Assembly (NCBI GenBank): GCA_023053685.1
Contig: JALIGW010000005.1
Coordinates: 25,859,501-25,923,500 of the forward strand
Length of the DNA stretch: 64,000 bases
Source: Diadophis punctatus similis
Taxonomy: Eukaryota > Chordata > Lepidosauria > Squamata > Dipsadidae
Direction of reading: 5' to 3'
The position numbers and the translations under genes were made by a program. Of the stretch, positions 25,201 to 34,484 are shown in pieces (the first letter of the stretch is position 1; the number at the start of each line of letters is the position of its first letter). The notes under the pieces were generated by a model. That model was not told where the DNA came from, searched no databases, and saw only the letters and a program-made list of their open reading frames with translations.

Positions 25201-28200
25201 GTGATAAGGGCATGAGTGACTGTAAGAAGTGCCTCCTTCTCCAAGTAGGGTCGCAATTGGTGCACAAGACGTACTTGTGCAAAGGTCCCCCTAGCCACAG
25301 CTGAAAGATGTTGTTCCAATTTTAGCTGTGGGTCTAGGAGGACACCCAAATTGCGAACCCGTTCTGAGGGGGCTAATTTCTCCCCCCCAAGAACCAAGGA
25401 GGGACAATTGGTCAAGTCCTTAGGAGGCAGTATCCACAGCCACTCAGTCTTGTCAGGGTTAAGCTTTAGCCGGTTCTTCCCCATCCAGACCCTAACATCG
25501 GCCAGGCAGCGGCCCATTACGTCTACGGCTTCCCCGAATTGAGACGGGGTGGAGATGTACAACTGGGTATCATCAGCGTATTGCTGATACCTCACCCCGT
25601 GTCGTCGGATGATCTCACCCAGCGGCTTCATGTAGATATTAAACAGGATGGGCGAGAGGACCGAGCCCTGCGGCACCCCACATAGTAGGGGCCTGGGGCT
25701 CGACCTCTGCCCCCCTGTCAACACCGACTGCGTCCTGTCAGAGAGGAAGGAGGAGAACCACTACAAAACAGTGCCGCCCACCCCCACCTCTCCGAGACGA
25801 CGCAGAAGGATACCATGGTCAATGGTATCGAAGGCCGCTGAGAGGTCAAGTAGCACCAGGATAGAGGAGTGACCCCTATCCCGGGCTCTCCAGAGATCAT
25901 CCATCAGGGTGACCAAAGCCGTTTCCGTACTGTAACCGCGCCTGAAACCAGATTGAAAGGGATCCAGAAAATCAGTGTCATCCAACAGTCGTAGGAGCTG
26001 GAGTGCCACCGCTTTCTCAACAACCTTCCCCGCGAAGGGAAGGTTGGAGACTGGACGGAAGTTCTTTAAATCCGCCAGGTCCAGGGAAGGCTTCTTGAGG
26101 AGGGGTCTCACCACCGCAGCTTTTAAGGGCTGCGAGACAGACCCCTCTCTCAAAGAAGCGTTGACCAACGCCTGGAGCCAGCCGCATGAAACCTCCCTGG
26201 TGGCCGAGACCAACCAGGAAGGACACAATTGAGAAGTTCAACCCCTCTTACCAAGAAAAATCCCTTTTAACTACAATAGCCCAACCTATGGTTTGCGTTG
26301 CTCAATCGGGAGGTTGAATCGCTGGTGTAAAATATAAAATCCAACTTACACTGGCGAGCTAACTGGAACACTTCATATCTCATGCTCCGATAATAAAAGT
26401 TGTCATCTAAAATAAAATATATTGGCCTGAGTGGAATGAAATCTATTAAATATTGACAAGATGCAGAGTCTTCTGTTCCTGCAGATATTAATCCTTGTTC
26501 CATCAAACAGGAGACAAAACTTTTCCACATTGTTTCAGTTTTGTTTGAAGGAGGAAAGTAATGGCATCCTTTAATAAGAGCCTGAAGGAAGTGTTCAAGG
26601 TACAATAATAATTCATGCCGGTATGATCTCCAATGAGAAATCTATAACGTAAGAAGACAATTATTCATGTTAGATTACAGATTGGCTGCAATCTGGAGCA
26701 GCTATCAACGGCAACAAATGCACTGTTATTTACCTCAGTGTAAAATGGAGATTTGATCTCCATAGAGATTTTGATATGGTGGTCATCATATTTTAGGTCA
26801 CAGGCAATTTTTTCTGTCTAGCCATCTCATTCTATTTAATTTAAATCCTTCCCCCACATACATATTTTGATAGAAAACTCCATTTCACCATAAAAGGTAC
26901 TGCTACAGTCTTTCCAGAAAAACCACCCAAATCCAGTTCCTGTTGGAACAGATTAGCATCTGACCCTCTCAAAATTAGACAAAGGATTCAATGCAAAGCA
27001 TTTGAAGGGGCATTTTGCAAAATGCATGCGTGTGAAGAAAGTGCCCTTCCTCAAAGCACAGAAGCAGATGCATCCTCCTGAAGACCCAGCTCAATCGCTT
27101 TGAAGGCCTTTTCAGATTATTTCCATGAGCATGTGTGTTCAAAGAAAACACGTTTGCTGGAACAGTCTGCAAAGCAAGCTGTGCACGCATAGAATTGTAA
27201 AAAAGCAGCGCAGGTGAACTTTCTGGAATATGTGGTTGCTTTAATTCTTTGAGGAAGGACGGTTTTGCTTATGTCCACAGGCTTCGGGAAACACTCCTTC
27301 AAATATTTTGTACAACCCTTGAAGCAAATCTAACTTCTACAGAAGGACAACCATCACTGCAGCCCTCCACCGATCTCGGCTCTATGGCAGAGTGGCTAGA
27401 CGGAAGCCTGTCCTCAGTGCAAAACACATGAAAGCTTACTTAGAGTTTGCAAAAAAGCATTTGAAGGACTCTCAGACTGTGAGGAACAAGATTCTCTGGT
27501 CTTATGGAACCAAGATTGATCTATTTGGCCTCAATTCTAAACATTATGTCTGGAGGAAACCAGGCACCACTCATCACCTGCCCAATATCATCCCAACAGT
27601 GAAGCATGGTGGTGGCAGCATCATGCTGTGGGGGTGTTTTTCAGCAGCAGGGATCGGGAGACTGGTCAGGGTTGAGGGAAAGCTGAATGGAACAAATCTT
27701 CATAAAAACCTGTTCCACAGAGCTCAGGACCTCAGACTGAGCCGAAGGTTCACTTTCCAACATGACAACGATCCTAAACATACAGCCAGACAACACAGGA
27801 GTGGCTTAGGGACAACTCTGTAAAAATCCTAGAGTGGCCCAGCCAGAGACCTGTCTTGTATCCCTTTTAAAAAAATTTTTTCACTATCTCCATATAAACA
27901 TCTATACATATACCATAGATCATATCAAAATATAGTTATACATTTCTATCCAATAAACCATGAACCAGCATCCTAATTTTGCACCTTTTGTATTTTTATC
28001 ACCCGTATGTTTTCCCCTAATATTTCATAATACTCCCCTCCATCTCCCTCTCTTCCCTCTATTTTCTTTTTCCTTCTCTCCCTCTTTCCTACTTCCCTCC
28101 TGTCCTCCTCTCACCTTCCTTCCCCACTTCCTCTTCCTCCTTCTTGTCCCTTCCCTGAGTAGATCTAATCATAATTCTTTTTATGGTTAACAGACAGGTA

Positions 28201-31133
28201 ACTTAAATCCCTAACTTCATTTAATCATCGGTGCTACTCTTAGACTTATATTTTTCCCATATTTATACATATATTGTATTTTTTTCTAAGTATATTACTA
28301 CTGTCATAATGCTGACTCCTTTACTACCTATTTTTGTCGCCTGGGTCTACTACTTTTAATTTTCCATTTTCTTCCAATTTAATCGCTATTGCTTATCTTC
28401 CATGCATATTCATTTTCTCTTATACCTCATTTCATACTTATCCTTCAACTCCATCCTTTTTGTATTTTTAATTTTAGGCCATGCTTCTCCCTTTTCTTAA
28501 TTTTTATCTTTACTTATTTTATTTTTATTCAGTCATCTCTAAATGCCCTAAATTTCTAACCTCTTTTACCTTTTCAGATCCTCCTCTCACCTTTATTACT
28601 CAATTTTTCTTATTTTAAATCATCCTCAATATTTAAACAAAATCTAACCTTACCGCTACACATCCATCCATTGGCTGATAACATTACCAACTTCCCAATA
28701 TACAGAAACCCACTAATTATCAAAATTATCTTCAACATTAAATCAAATTTATGAATTATACAAGTCTTATATAAAAACCTTTTAAAATAATAATTATACG
28801 AATTTTATAACATCAATGTTATACATTGTTACAATGTTATACAATTTATTACACAGCAATGTTTTAAGGTACTGTAAAACTCTTACTTCTCTCAGTAAAT
28901 TAATATAACTCTCCTAATTAACACAGTATCAGTTAGGTTAATACTAATCTGCTAAAGCCAGGGGTGGCCAAACTATGGTTCTTTGAGGACCTGTGGACTT
29001 CAACTCCCAGAATTCCTGAGCTAGCCATGCATGCATGGCTAGCTCAGGAATTCTGGGAGTTGAAGTCCACAGGTCCTCAAAGAATAAGGTGACCAGACGT
29101 CCTGATTTTGGCGGGACAGACCCGCTTTTTAATGATTTGTCCCGCGTCCCGCCCGCCCTCTTAAAAAGTCCCGATTTTTTGAAAGGGGCGAGGGAGGGCT
29201 GGGGGGCGGGCTCTCCCCTGCAGGGACGGCCGGCCGCGGCTCATGGGGGGGCGAAAGACAAATACAATTTTCGGCGGGCACGGCTTTGCAAGGGCTCTTC
29301 ACAAGTTTGGCAAGTTTCACAAGAGCCGTTCGCGTGCAGGGCAGTTTATAAATAGCGGCCGCCAGGTAGGGAGCCGGCCGGGGTTGCACAAGGCTGGGGG
29401 AGGCTCGCTAGCCCGGCAGCTCCGGCCGCAGGAAAGAGCGGGGGGGGTGCCGTACTGGGAAGGGCCAGCAGTCGCTGCCGCCTGAGGGGGCCACCCCCCC
29501 CGCCCGCCCGCCCGCTTCGCTGCAGGGGACGCTGCACCGGATCCCGAGTCGCGCCGGCTCTCCCGCGGCCACGATGCCCGCCGACCTGATGGAGAAGAGC
29601 TCCTCCTCGCCCGCGGCGGCCATCCCGGCCAGCGCCGGAGGAGTCAACGCAGGACGCCCGCCCGCCGCCCACGGCCGGCCCGAGCTGAGAGGCCTGCTGC
29701 TGCTGCTGCTGCGGCTGGGCCCCCAGTCCCGGCGGCGGGAAGGCTGCGGCGGCGGCCCCAGCCTGCTGAGCCAGCGCCGGCCCGAGGGCCATGGATGCGA
29801 CTCCTTCGCTCGGGCCGCCCCGCCCACCGCGACGCCGGCCTTTTCGAGAGGGCGGGGCTGCATCAGGCGCCTCTCCACCGTGTCCTTCACCGCCCTCCAG
29901 TGCATGCCCGGCGCCTGATGCAGCCCCGCCCTCTCGAAAAGGCCGGCGTCGCGGTGGGCGGGGCGGCCCGAGCGAAGGAGTCGCATCCATGGCCCTCGGG
30001 CCGGCGCTGGCTCAGCAGGCTGGGGCCGCCGCCGCAGCCTTCCCGCCGCCGGGACTGGGGGCCCAGCCACAGCAGCAGTAGGCCTCTCAGCTCGGGCCGG
30101 CCGTGGGCGGCGGGCGGGCGTCCTGCGTTGACTCCTCCGGCGCTGGCCGGGATGGCCGCCACGGGCGAGGAGGAGCTCTTCTCCATCAGGTCGGCGAGCA
30201 TTGTGGCCGCGGGAGAGCCGGCGCGACTCGGGATCCGGTGCAGCGTCCCCTGCAGCGAAGCGGGCGGGCGGGTGGGGGGGTGGCCCCCTCAGGCGGCGGC
30301 GACTGCTGGCCCTTCCCAGTATGGCACCCCCCCCCCCGCTCTTTCCTGCGGCCGGAGCTGCCAGGCTAGCGAGCCTCCCCCAGCCCTGCGCAACCCCGGC
30401 CGGCTCCCTACCTGGCGGCCGCTATTTATAAACTGCCCTGCACGCGAACGGCTCTTGTGAAACGACATTAGCGGTCTTTTGCCCTCTGCGCATGCGCAGC
30501 GTTCTGCGCATGCGCAGAGGGCAAAACCCGGCGTCCAGGCGGCCCCGCCCCCCGTCGGTGTCCCGCTTAAAAAAAAAAATCTGGTCACTTTATCAAAGAA
30601 CCATAGTTTGGCAACCATTAAGCATTTATTCAAACATTACTTTTCACTCCCCCAAAGTAATCATATATAAAAATACTATCAAAATTTAACATCATGCTTG
30701 GGATTAATATAAATATTACAGTACAAAACAGTAAAATTCAGATACTGAACTATTTCTAGTAGCTGTAAGCTTTAAAAATGCAGGCTTTTAAAAAAAGATT
30801 GATGTATTTTTAATTATTTTTACTGAAAATGTTAATGTATTCTATTAATGTAAAACAAACTAATTTCTATGAAAATAAAGTCACAGAAAATGTGAATTAA
30901 AACTAAAATGACATTTTGTTAATGTTAAGGATTTATTGAATTTGTGATGAACCAATATGCTCCCTTTATACACAGATTATATTCATATTAGTAAATTTAG
31001 GACAACATTTTTTCAAGATAAGCCTCACTGTTAATTTTAAAAATAAAATATTGAACTAATTAAAGTATAAATATGAAATCTCAAAATGCCACAGTGCAAT
31101 GACTAACACCAAAATGCCACAGTGCAATGACAC

Positions 31134-31185
<52 letters not shown>

Positions 31186-31596
31186 ACATACACACACCCT
31201 TAATGCCTTCATTACACCAAACTGGCTGTAAACACAAAGCTAGGATTTAACTCTGGTTTATTCTCATAATTAGCTATTTGTTGTTGACTAACTTACTTAA
31301 TTTGCATTAAAAAAACCTTTGTAGTGAGAAAGTCTTGTAACTGCCCAGAGTCTTCTGAAGTGATAATACATTTGATTAAATAAAGTCTACTTCATGTCTT
31401 ACCCTCATCTTACCTCTGTTTCACTGAATGCTTCCAAAGGAATGAGATCGTCGTAACTGAGAAGAATGCAGGACCATCCTTTGTGCTTCCTCAAGGAGGA
31501 ACTCAGCGCTTGTGCTGTCCTAGTTTTACCTGCTGCTGGTAAACCACAAAGCACACATAGTCCCAGCTGATGGCCTCCAAGTATCTCTTGCTCCAT
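19489..31596 (-). CDS. PSTK: PSTK, L-seryl-tRNA(Sec) kinase
   Basis: Six coding exons on the minus strand: 31596-31414, 26641-26350, 23291-23093, 22748-22673, 20643-20550 and 19685-19489. Together they are 1041 nt, 346 residues plus TAG, close to the ~348 residues of the human protein. All junctions are GT-AG and phases match. The P-loop GLPAAGKT is at residues 18-25, followed by a YDD motif near 49 and the family signature LDDNFYY near 139. Known role: ATP-dependent phosphorylation of Ser-tRNA(Sec), giving the substrate SEPSECS converts to selenocysteinyl-tRNA; cytosolic. The ATG at 31596 is chosen because it has an ideal context (accATGg) and matches the family length; an in-frame ATG 33 nt upstream spans the acceptor. 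No disruption is seen although introns are full of transposons. Confidence 0.96.
20281..20470 (+). repeat. tRNA-derived SINE (squamate type)
   Basis: It begins ctagtttggtccagtggcta, with a B-box-like gtaagttcttattcc and the conserved tail phrase ggcagtcactctccctcag. It lies antisense in PSTK intron 5. Confidence 0.6.
20550..20643 (-). CDS. PSTK: PSTK coding exon 5
   Basis: Acceptor cttgactag, donor ctaaag|gtatgt. It encodes EMDRAICASNVLHQADQVLR and continues RTISETMQKAK, matching the C-terminal helical region of the family. Confidence 0.93.
22199..22242. repeat. (CA)n microsatellite
   Basis: About 22 uninterrupted CA units in PSTK intron 4. Confidence 0.95.
22300..22492 (+). repeat. CR1-type LINE 3' end
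   Basis: The ending gcaagctgcccagggtcac ... gatgggtagcatataaa plus AAATAAATAAA is a second variant of the squamate CR1 3' terminus. It is non-coding. Confidence 0.6.
22673..22748 (-). CDS. PSTK: PSTK coding exon 4
   Basis: Short 76-nt exon, acceptor attttttcag, donor gaaaag|gtatct. It encodes LQVFNLLSSALENPVKPMEE. A second AG seven bases downstream would break the frame. Confidence 0.9.
23093..23291 (-). CDS. PSTK: PSTK coding exon 3
   Basis: Acceptor ttattttctag, donor gataa|gtatgt. It encodes SLGFCQLFLDCQVEVCLERN and the KLECPNPKKYMWEQNSL stretch, phase 1 in and phase 2 out. Confidence 0.94.
23854..23896. repeat. Purine-rich (GGGA)n tract
   Basis: Runs of GGGA and G5-G6 on the plus strand, in a PSTK intron. 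Confidence 0.9.
24300..24420 (-). mobile_element. Older CR1 reverse-transcriptase scrap
   Basis: The minus strand encodes SIEMAFRILMDDLGWKR, a diverged match to STETALVTLMDDLWRAR of the neighbouring younger CR1. It is a second, much older CR1 insertion in the same intron. Confidence 0.5.
24558..26241 (-). mobile_element. 5'-truncated CR1-family LINE in PSTK intron 2
   Basis: The element runs on the minus strand. It begins inside the reverse transcriptase near 26241 and ends in a 3' UTR (tgagccgccctgagtcccta) with an (AAAT)n tail at 24558-24583. The 5' truncation is typical of target-primed reverse transcription. It starts about 110 bp from PSTK exon 2. Confidence 0.9.
24720..26228 (-). pseudogene. 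CR1 reverse transcriptase, open except for one stop
   Basis: One reading frame runs ~500 codons from 26228 to a stop at 24720-24722. It is broken only by a TAG at 25761-25763. RT motifs in order: RPVSNLPF, FQSGFRRGYSTETAL, LLDLSAAFDTIDH (motif A aspartate), GVPQGSVLSPILFNIYM and YADDTQLY (catalytic Asp pair). The C-terminal part LITSRLDYCNALY and LQLVQNAAAR is also typical. The endonuclease and RT N-terminus are missing. The intactness suggests recent insertion. Confidence 0.9.
26350..26641 (-). CDS. PSTK: PSTK coding exon 2
   Basis: Acceptor tacgttatag, donor ccagt|gtaagt. It encodes residues 62-158 with WRSYRHELLLYLEHFLQALI and LDDNFYYRSMRYEVFQLAR, the most conserved part of the kinase. 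A CR1 LINE begins only ~110 bp past its donor. Confidence 0.95.
27330..27845 (+). pseudogene. Tc1-like transposase fragment, inactive
   Basis: The frame runs from TITAALHRSRLYGRVARRKP through KHLKDSQTVRNKILW, GTTHHLPNIIPTVKHGGGSI and HDNDPKHTAR. This is the DDE domain of Tc1/mariner transposases. Where active members have W-S-D-E-T-K, this copy has W-S-Y-G-T-K, so the first catalytic Asp is lost. The frame shifts and stops after about 27823. The N-terminal DNA-binding part and the TIRs are not recognisable. It lies in PSTK intron 1, antisense. Confidence 0.85.
27850..28954. other. Pyrimidine-rich intronic stretch
   Basis: PSTK intron 1 sequence with strong C/T bias on the plus strand (especially 28000-28160). 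There is a long open frame of Pro/Leu/Phe/Ser with no family features, which I treat as composition. I suspect an old LINE 3' UTR but cannot show it. Confidence 0.4.
28955..29084. repeat. Palindromic hAT-type MITE, left part, interrupted
   Basis: It reads ggccaaactatggttctttg ... cagaattcctgagctagcca | tggctagctcaggaattctg ... aggtcctcaaagaa, a near-perfect hairpin. It is broken at 29084 by the element 29085-30592 and resumes at 30593 (tcaaagaaccatagtttgg). Confidence 0.85.
29290..29690 (+). pseudogene. Captured HES1-like promoter, 5' UTR and N-terminus (left arm)
   Basis: The sequence agttttcac-type block at 29300-29340 (caagtttcacaagagccgtt then cgcgtgcag) closely resembles, from memory, the Notch-responsive HES1 promoter just upstream of its TATA box. 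A TATA box follows at 29347-29354 in tttataaatagcggccgcc. After ~220 bases of GC-rich leader an ATG at 29574 in good context opens MPADLMEKSSSSPAAAIPAS, the N-terminus characteristic of HES1/HES4 repressors. The match then fades (VNAGRPP in place of the expected continuation) and no bHLH domain follows, so no functional repressor is encoded. HES1 versus HES4 origin is undecided. Confidence 0.7.
30090..30463 (-). pseudogene. Captured HES1-like promoter and N-terminus (right arm, inverted)
   Basis: Mirror copy of the left-arm fragment. On the minus strand it runs from gtttcacaagagccgttcg (30463 down), through the TATA-like tttataaata near 30430-30421, to an ATG at 30201 opening MLADLMEKSSSSPVAAIPAS. 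It differs from the other arm by two of the first 20 residues, showing the arms have begun to diverge. Confidence 0.7.
30477..30526. repeat. Short perfect hairpin with tgcgcatgcgca core
   Basis: It reads ttttgccctctgcgcatgcg and its inverse around gcgttc. The same ctctgtgcatgcgca motif recurs at 57520-57540 and 62940-62990, so this is a piece of another GC-rich element inside the hAT copy. Confidence 0.75.
30593..30625. repeat. Right remainder of the interrupted MITE
   Basis: tcaaagaaccatagtttggcaacc is the inverse of the MITE start at 28962-28985. It completes the element outside the hAT insertion. Confidence 0.8.
30630..31130. other. PSTK intron 1, nothing recognised
   Basis: AT-rich. A short direct duplication, aaaatgccacagtgcaatga, occurs at about 31083 and 31111, just before a GT repeat. 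Confidence 0.5.
31136..31182. repeat. (TG)n microsatellite
   Basis: About 23 TG units followed by a short acacatacacacac stretch. Confidence 0.95.
31414..31596 (-). CDS. PSTK: PSTK coding exon 1 (P-loop)
   Basis: The exon starts at 31617 after the acceptor gatctcacag, so 21 bases are 5' UTR. The donor is cagag|gtaaga. It encodes residues 1-61 including the nucleotide-binding GLPAAGKT. Confidence 0.95.
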
Positions 31597-31619
31597 GGTT
31601 TCCCCTTGGTGAAACTTCT

Positions 31620-33240
31620 GTGAGATCAAGGAAGTGACGGTTTGATGTTCTGCATTAACTTAATATTGCAACCTGTTTGTGGTTTCACAGGAAGGATGAT
31701 CAGAAATGCCAGTACTGAAGAGACAATTGCTTTGTCTGAATTCTTTGTTTTCTGATAGCTTTTGATGCCACACTTTTCCTAGTTAGAAGAACAAGGACAG
31801 TTGCTCATAATAAATAACAGAGAAACTTGAGTTGTTATTGTTGCAGATAATTTGACAGAACATAAAAAACACATGCATACACTAGAATAGAGGACAACTG
31901 TTATATTGAAAATGGATACATTGAGATCTATTTTTTAAAAATAACATTTTGCTGTTTATTATTTATTAGAATTTTATTCTGCCTTTATTGCTTTATAAGT
32001 AACAAGGCAGTGAACAAGGTAGACACCTTCCTCCTATTTTCCCACATTTATAATTTTTTCATAAGAACTAAAAATTAATATCAGTGTGATTTACATTTAT
32101 CATGCTGTTTGTTCAATAACCCACAATAATTTTTAAAATTAAAGTAATTTAAAGAAATTAAAGTAAGTTAGAATAAGATGGGCATTACTGCCACCTACTG
32201 ATGTTATCTATAAATTTAAAAAACATATTCTCAGTAATACCAATTATTGTGATTTTAAAAAGCACTCAATGAAAAATAGAAATTGGGGGGGGGGATTATT
32301 TTGCAACCTTATAACCCACAATCCTGAGCATTTTTGTTTTAAATTGGTACCAAAGATGAATCTTGATAGATTTATGACTTAATGGGATGGATATTTACCT
32401 TTGCTTTATGTTCCTATCGGGGGAATTCAGATGTAACAATTTTGTAACTTTTCAGTAAAATAGTGAATGTAGAGCAGGAATATCCACCATCTTAATCTAT
32501 CTTGTTTGCAGGCATAACAGAATAGCCACTATTTAAAAAAAATATTCTAAAATGTTTGGATTTATAGGGTAGGAGTAAATGCCCTGGATTATTTTACAGG
32601 GCTGTGCATCTCTCCGCAATTTAATCTTAGCATCTTCTTCATTCCTGCCCTGGATTTCCAGACTCCCCAGTTCAAACAACTTGCTGAACTAAGCCAGTGA
32701 AAAATGAGGCAGTGGCTGTCACAACCAGGCCATGTTTGTCAAATGTTAAACCTGGTTCCAGGGGCATACGTGCGTGATTTAGCCCATTTGGTTATTTTAA
32801 GTAATGCACTGGGCAAATTCAGTATCCAAAGATTAAGTGGCTGGTCTGAACCCAGCCAGCGTTTAAAACCCTTCGCCACTTGCCTTCTCTCCCAGACTTG
32901 TTTATCTTTCTATCCACTCGATTCTTTCTATCCTATTCTTTTTATCCATTCGCCTGCTCTGGACAGCAGTCACCCCTTTTCCCAGCCAAGAGGAAAAAAA
33001 AAAGCTGTCCCTACCTCTGCCAGCGACACTCTATCTTCGGAAAAGGGAAGACTTAATCATCCGCTTACCAAAGTCCGGGCGAGTGTACGCGTTGAATTCT
33101 GGGAGTTGAAGTCCATGCATATCAAAATTGCCAAGATTGAGACACACTGCCCTAGGGTTTGAAATCACAGTCACTAGTAGCATCCTCTTCCTCAACAAGC
33201 CACGCCGGCCGAACTCATCCAGCACACTAAGCCACAAACG
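31620..33240. other. PSTK upstream intron
   Basis: No exon recognised. A 60-base fragment of the palindromic MITE family (gttgaattctgggagttgaa) lies at 33090-33155. The rest is unassigned. Confidence 0.4.
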
Positions 33241-33247
33241 AGCAAAT

Positions 33248-33302
33248 CACTGTTTGGTTTTAATGTGTGAACCTATATTCAACACATTAAAACTAAACAG
33301 TG
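33248..33302. repeat. 21-bp-stem hairpin next to a TATA-like motif
   Basis: cactgtttggttttaatgtg and its inverse cacattaaaactaaacagtg flank a ~13-base loop, with one or two mismatches. The plus-strand sequence ggtataaaaggg follows at once. No function can be assigned. Confidence 0.6.
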
Positions 33303-33539
33303 GGTATAAAAGGGAAGTATGCTTATACCTTTGATGTTAACTCGGACCAGATTTAAAAAAAATTAAGGGAAACAGCTCCAGTGGGAAGAAGAAGAAGAAT
33401 ATAACACTTTCAGCTCCATATAGTCAATGGAACCCAGTCAATGGTCTTCCACTTCGAATTGTATCGCCTGCTTTGGCTTCTCCCTGGAAAACACAGCGAA
33501 GGCTTGGAAATGGCAACTATCTCAAAGGTTGCCTGCTTC

Positions 33540-33800
33540 CACGTTCACACAAGCGGACCTGAGGACGCGGCTGGAACGCCATTAAGATGAGAAAACATTT
33601 TATTCCCGAAAGCCGGGTTTTGCTCATTTTCGAGAAATTGCATTGCTACCGGAAGTACAGGCGTTAGGGCAAAAAGAATCGACGAATAGCCAATACGAAG
33701 AGGAGAAGTTTGTTGGCCAACAGCTATTGTACCCGCGGCGCCCAGCTTGCTTCTGATTGGGTGAAAGCAATAGAAGTTCAGGTGTGTCCTGAGAGGGAAT
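33540..33800 (-). promoter_or_regulatory. PSTK: Probable PSTK promoter region
   Basis: This is the only CpG-containing unique stretch upstream of PSTK exon 1 (ggacgcggctggaacgcc, acccgcggcgcccagc). It holds an ETS-type accggaagt at 33648-33656 and inverted CCAAT boxes (ctgattgggt near 33754). Position relative to the non-coding start of PSTK exon 1, whose acceptor is at 31618, fits a promoter ~2 kb upstream. The first exon itself could not be delimited. Confidence 0.4.
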
Positions 33801-33936
33801 ATTCTTCGGGGGGAGGGGGCACACCTCTTTCTAAGGATGATCTTAGGGTTTGCGAAATTGTCACTTCTCCCGACTGAATATACACTAAAGCAAAAAGTCT
33901 ACTCTATGGAAATTCTCAGTCATCCAGGTGATGGTT

Positions 33937-34068
33937 GTCCCAAAGGTTCTTTTTCAGGAGACAACTGGACTTTCTGATTTTTTCTTTGAAGACGTTTCGC
34001 TTCTCATCCAAGAAGCTTCAAAGAAAAAAACCAGAAAGTCCAGTTGCCTCCTGAAAAAGCACCTTTGG
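33937..34068. repeat. Foldback repeat, Penelope-associated type
   Basis: Arms 33937-33993 and 34013-34068 (ctttttcaggagacaactgg and inverse) enclose gacgtttcgcttctcatcca. A second copy with a shorter centre is at 45786-45895. The gaagcgaaacgtc motif is common near vertebrate Penelope-like elements; that link is inference. Confidence 0.6.
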
Positions 34069-34090
34069 TACAGTGAAGCAACTTTTTTTT

Positions 34091-34204
34091 CAAACTTAGC
34101 AGTTTGAAGATATGTGGACTTCAACTCCCAGCACACTGACTGACTGAAGAATCCTGGGAATTGAAGTCCACACATTTTATAAATTGCCAAGTTTGGAAAA
34201 CGCT
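34091..34204. repeat. Palindromic hAT-type MITE, diverged copy
   Basis: It runs from caaacttagcagtttgaaga to aaattgccaagtttgg with gtggacttcaactcccag on one side and gggaattgaagtccacac on the other. Confidence 0.7.
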
Positions 34205-34303
34205 GCATAATATGGTTTGCTTTTGGCAACTCCATTGCTTTGGAATGATTTTCGGGAATAAAATGCAGGAACAAAATGGGATGGATATTTAGAAATTGTA
34301 TAC

Positions 34304-34446
34304 CTGTGATCTGTAGTTCCTTCAGCATGGATCGCCTTTCTATGGACCATTTTCCTGTGATAAGAACTGGTGATATAAAGCTCAGATGTTCAGAACATTC
34401 TGCTTGCTGACCCTGCTGTAGCTCATTGCAGAATGGAGGCTCCATT
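34304..34446 (-). other. Candidate unassigned exon
   Basis: On the minus strand a good acceptor (tgtatatctcttcag) is followed by 143 nt open from an ATG (MEPPFCNELQQGQQ ... SIERRSMLKELQITG) and a donor atcacag|gtatac. It lies upstream of PSTK on the same strand, but joining it to PSTK exon 1 would be out of frame with the kinase. It could be an alternative 5' UTR exon or a relic of a neighbouring gene. I do not recognise the peptide. Confidence 0.3.
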
Positions 34447-34484
34447 CTGAAGAGATATACAGACAATCAGCATGAATTGACAAT

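Larger units (their letters stand above)
29085..30592. mobile_element. hAT foldback element carrying inverted HES1-like gene fragments
   Basis: The termini are taaggtgaccaga and, inverted, taaagtgaccaga. The flanks are a perfect 8-bp duplication, tcaaagaa at 29077-29084 and 30593-30600, so it is a hAT-type insertion. It splits an older palindromic MITE. The core is a GC-rich palindrome: left arm about 29314-29871, right arm about 29910-30463, loop 38 bases. The arms differ by a few substitutions and by CTG-repeat number, so open frames appear on both strands. No transposase is present, so mobility needed an enzyme in trans. Each arm appears to hold captured host promoter and exon sequence (separate entries). 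It lies in PSTK intron 1. Confidence 0.88.

Noticed and set aside
27960..28190. 76-residue Pro/Leu/Phe/Ser-rich frame
   Set aside because: Explained by the pyrimidine bias of the strand; no splice signals or homology recognised.
29346..30460. Several 80-220-residue open frames on both strands of the GC-rich palindrome
   Set aside because: They are by-products of GC-rich sequence read in several frames and mirrored by the inverted repeat. Only the short MPAD-type N-terminus has a family resemblance.
33624..33824. 66-residue minus-strand frame in the PSTK promoter area
   Set aside because: Short, out of frame with PSTK and without a plausible splice link; consistent with chance in a CpG-rich stretch.
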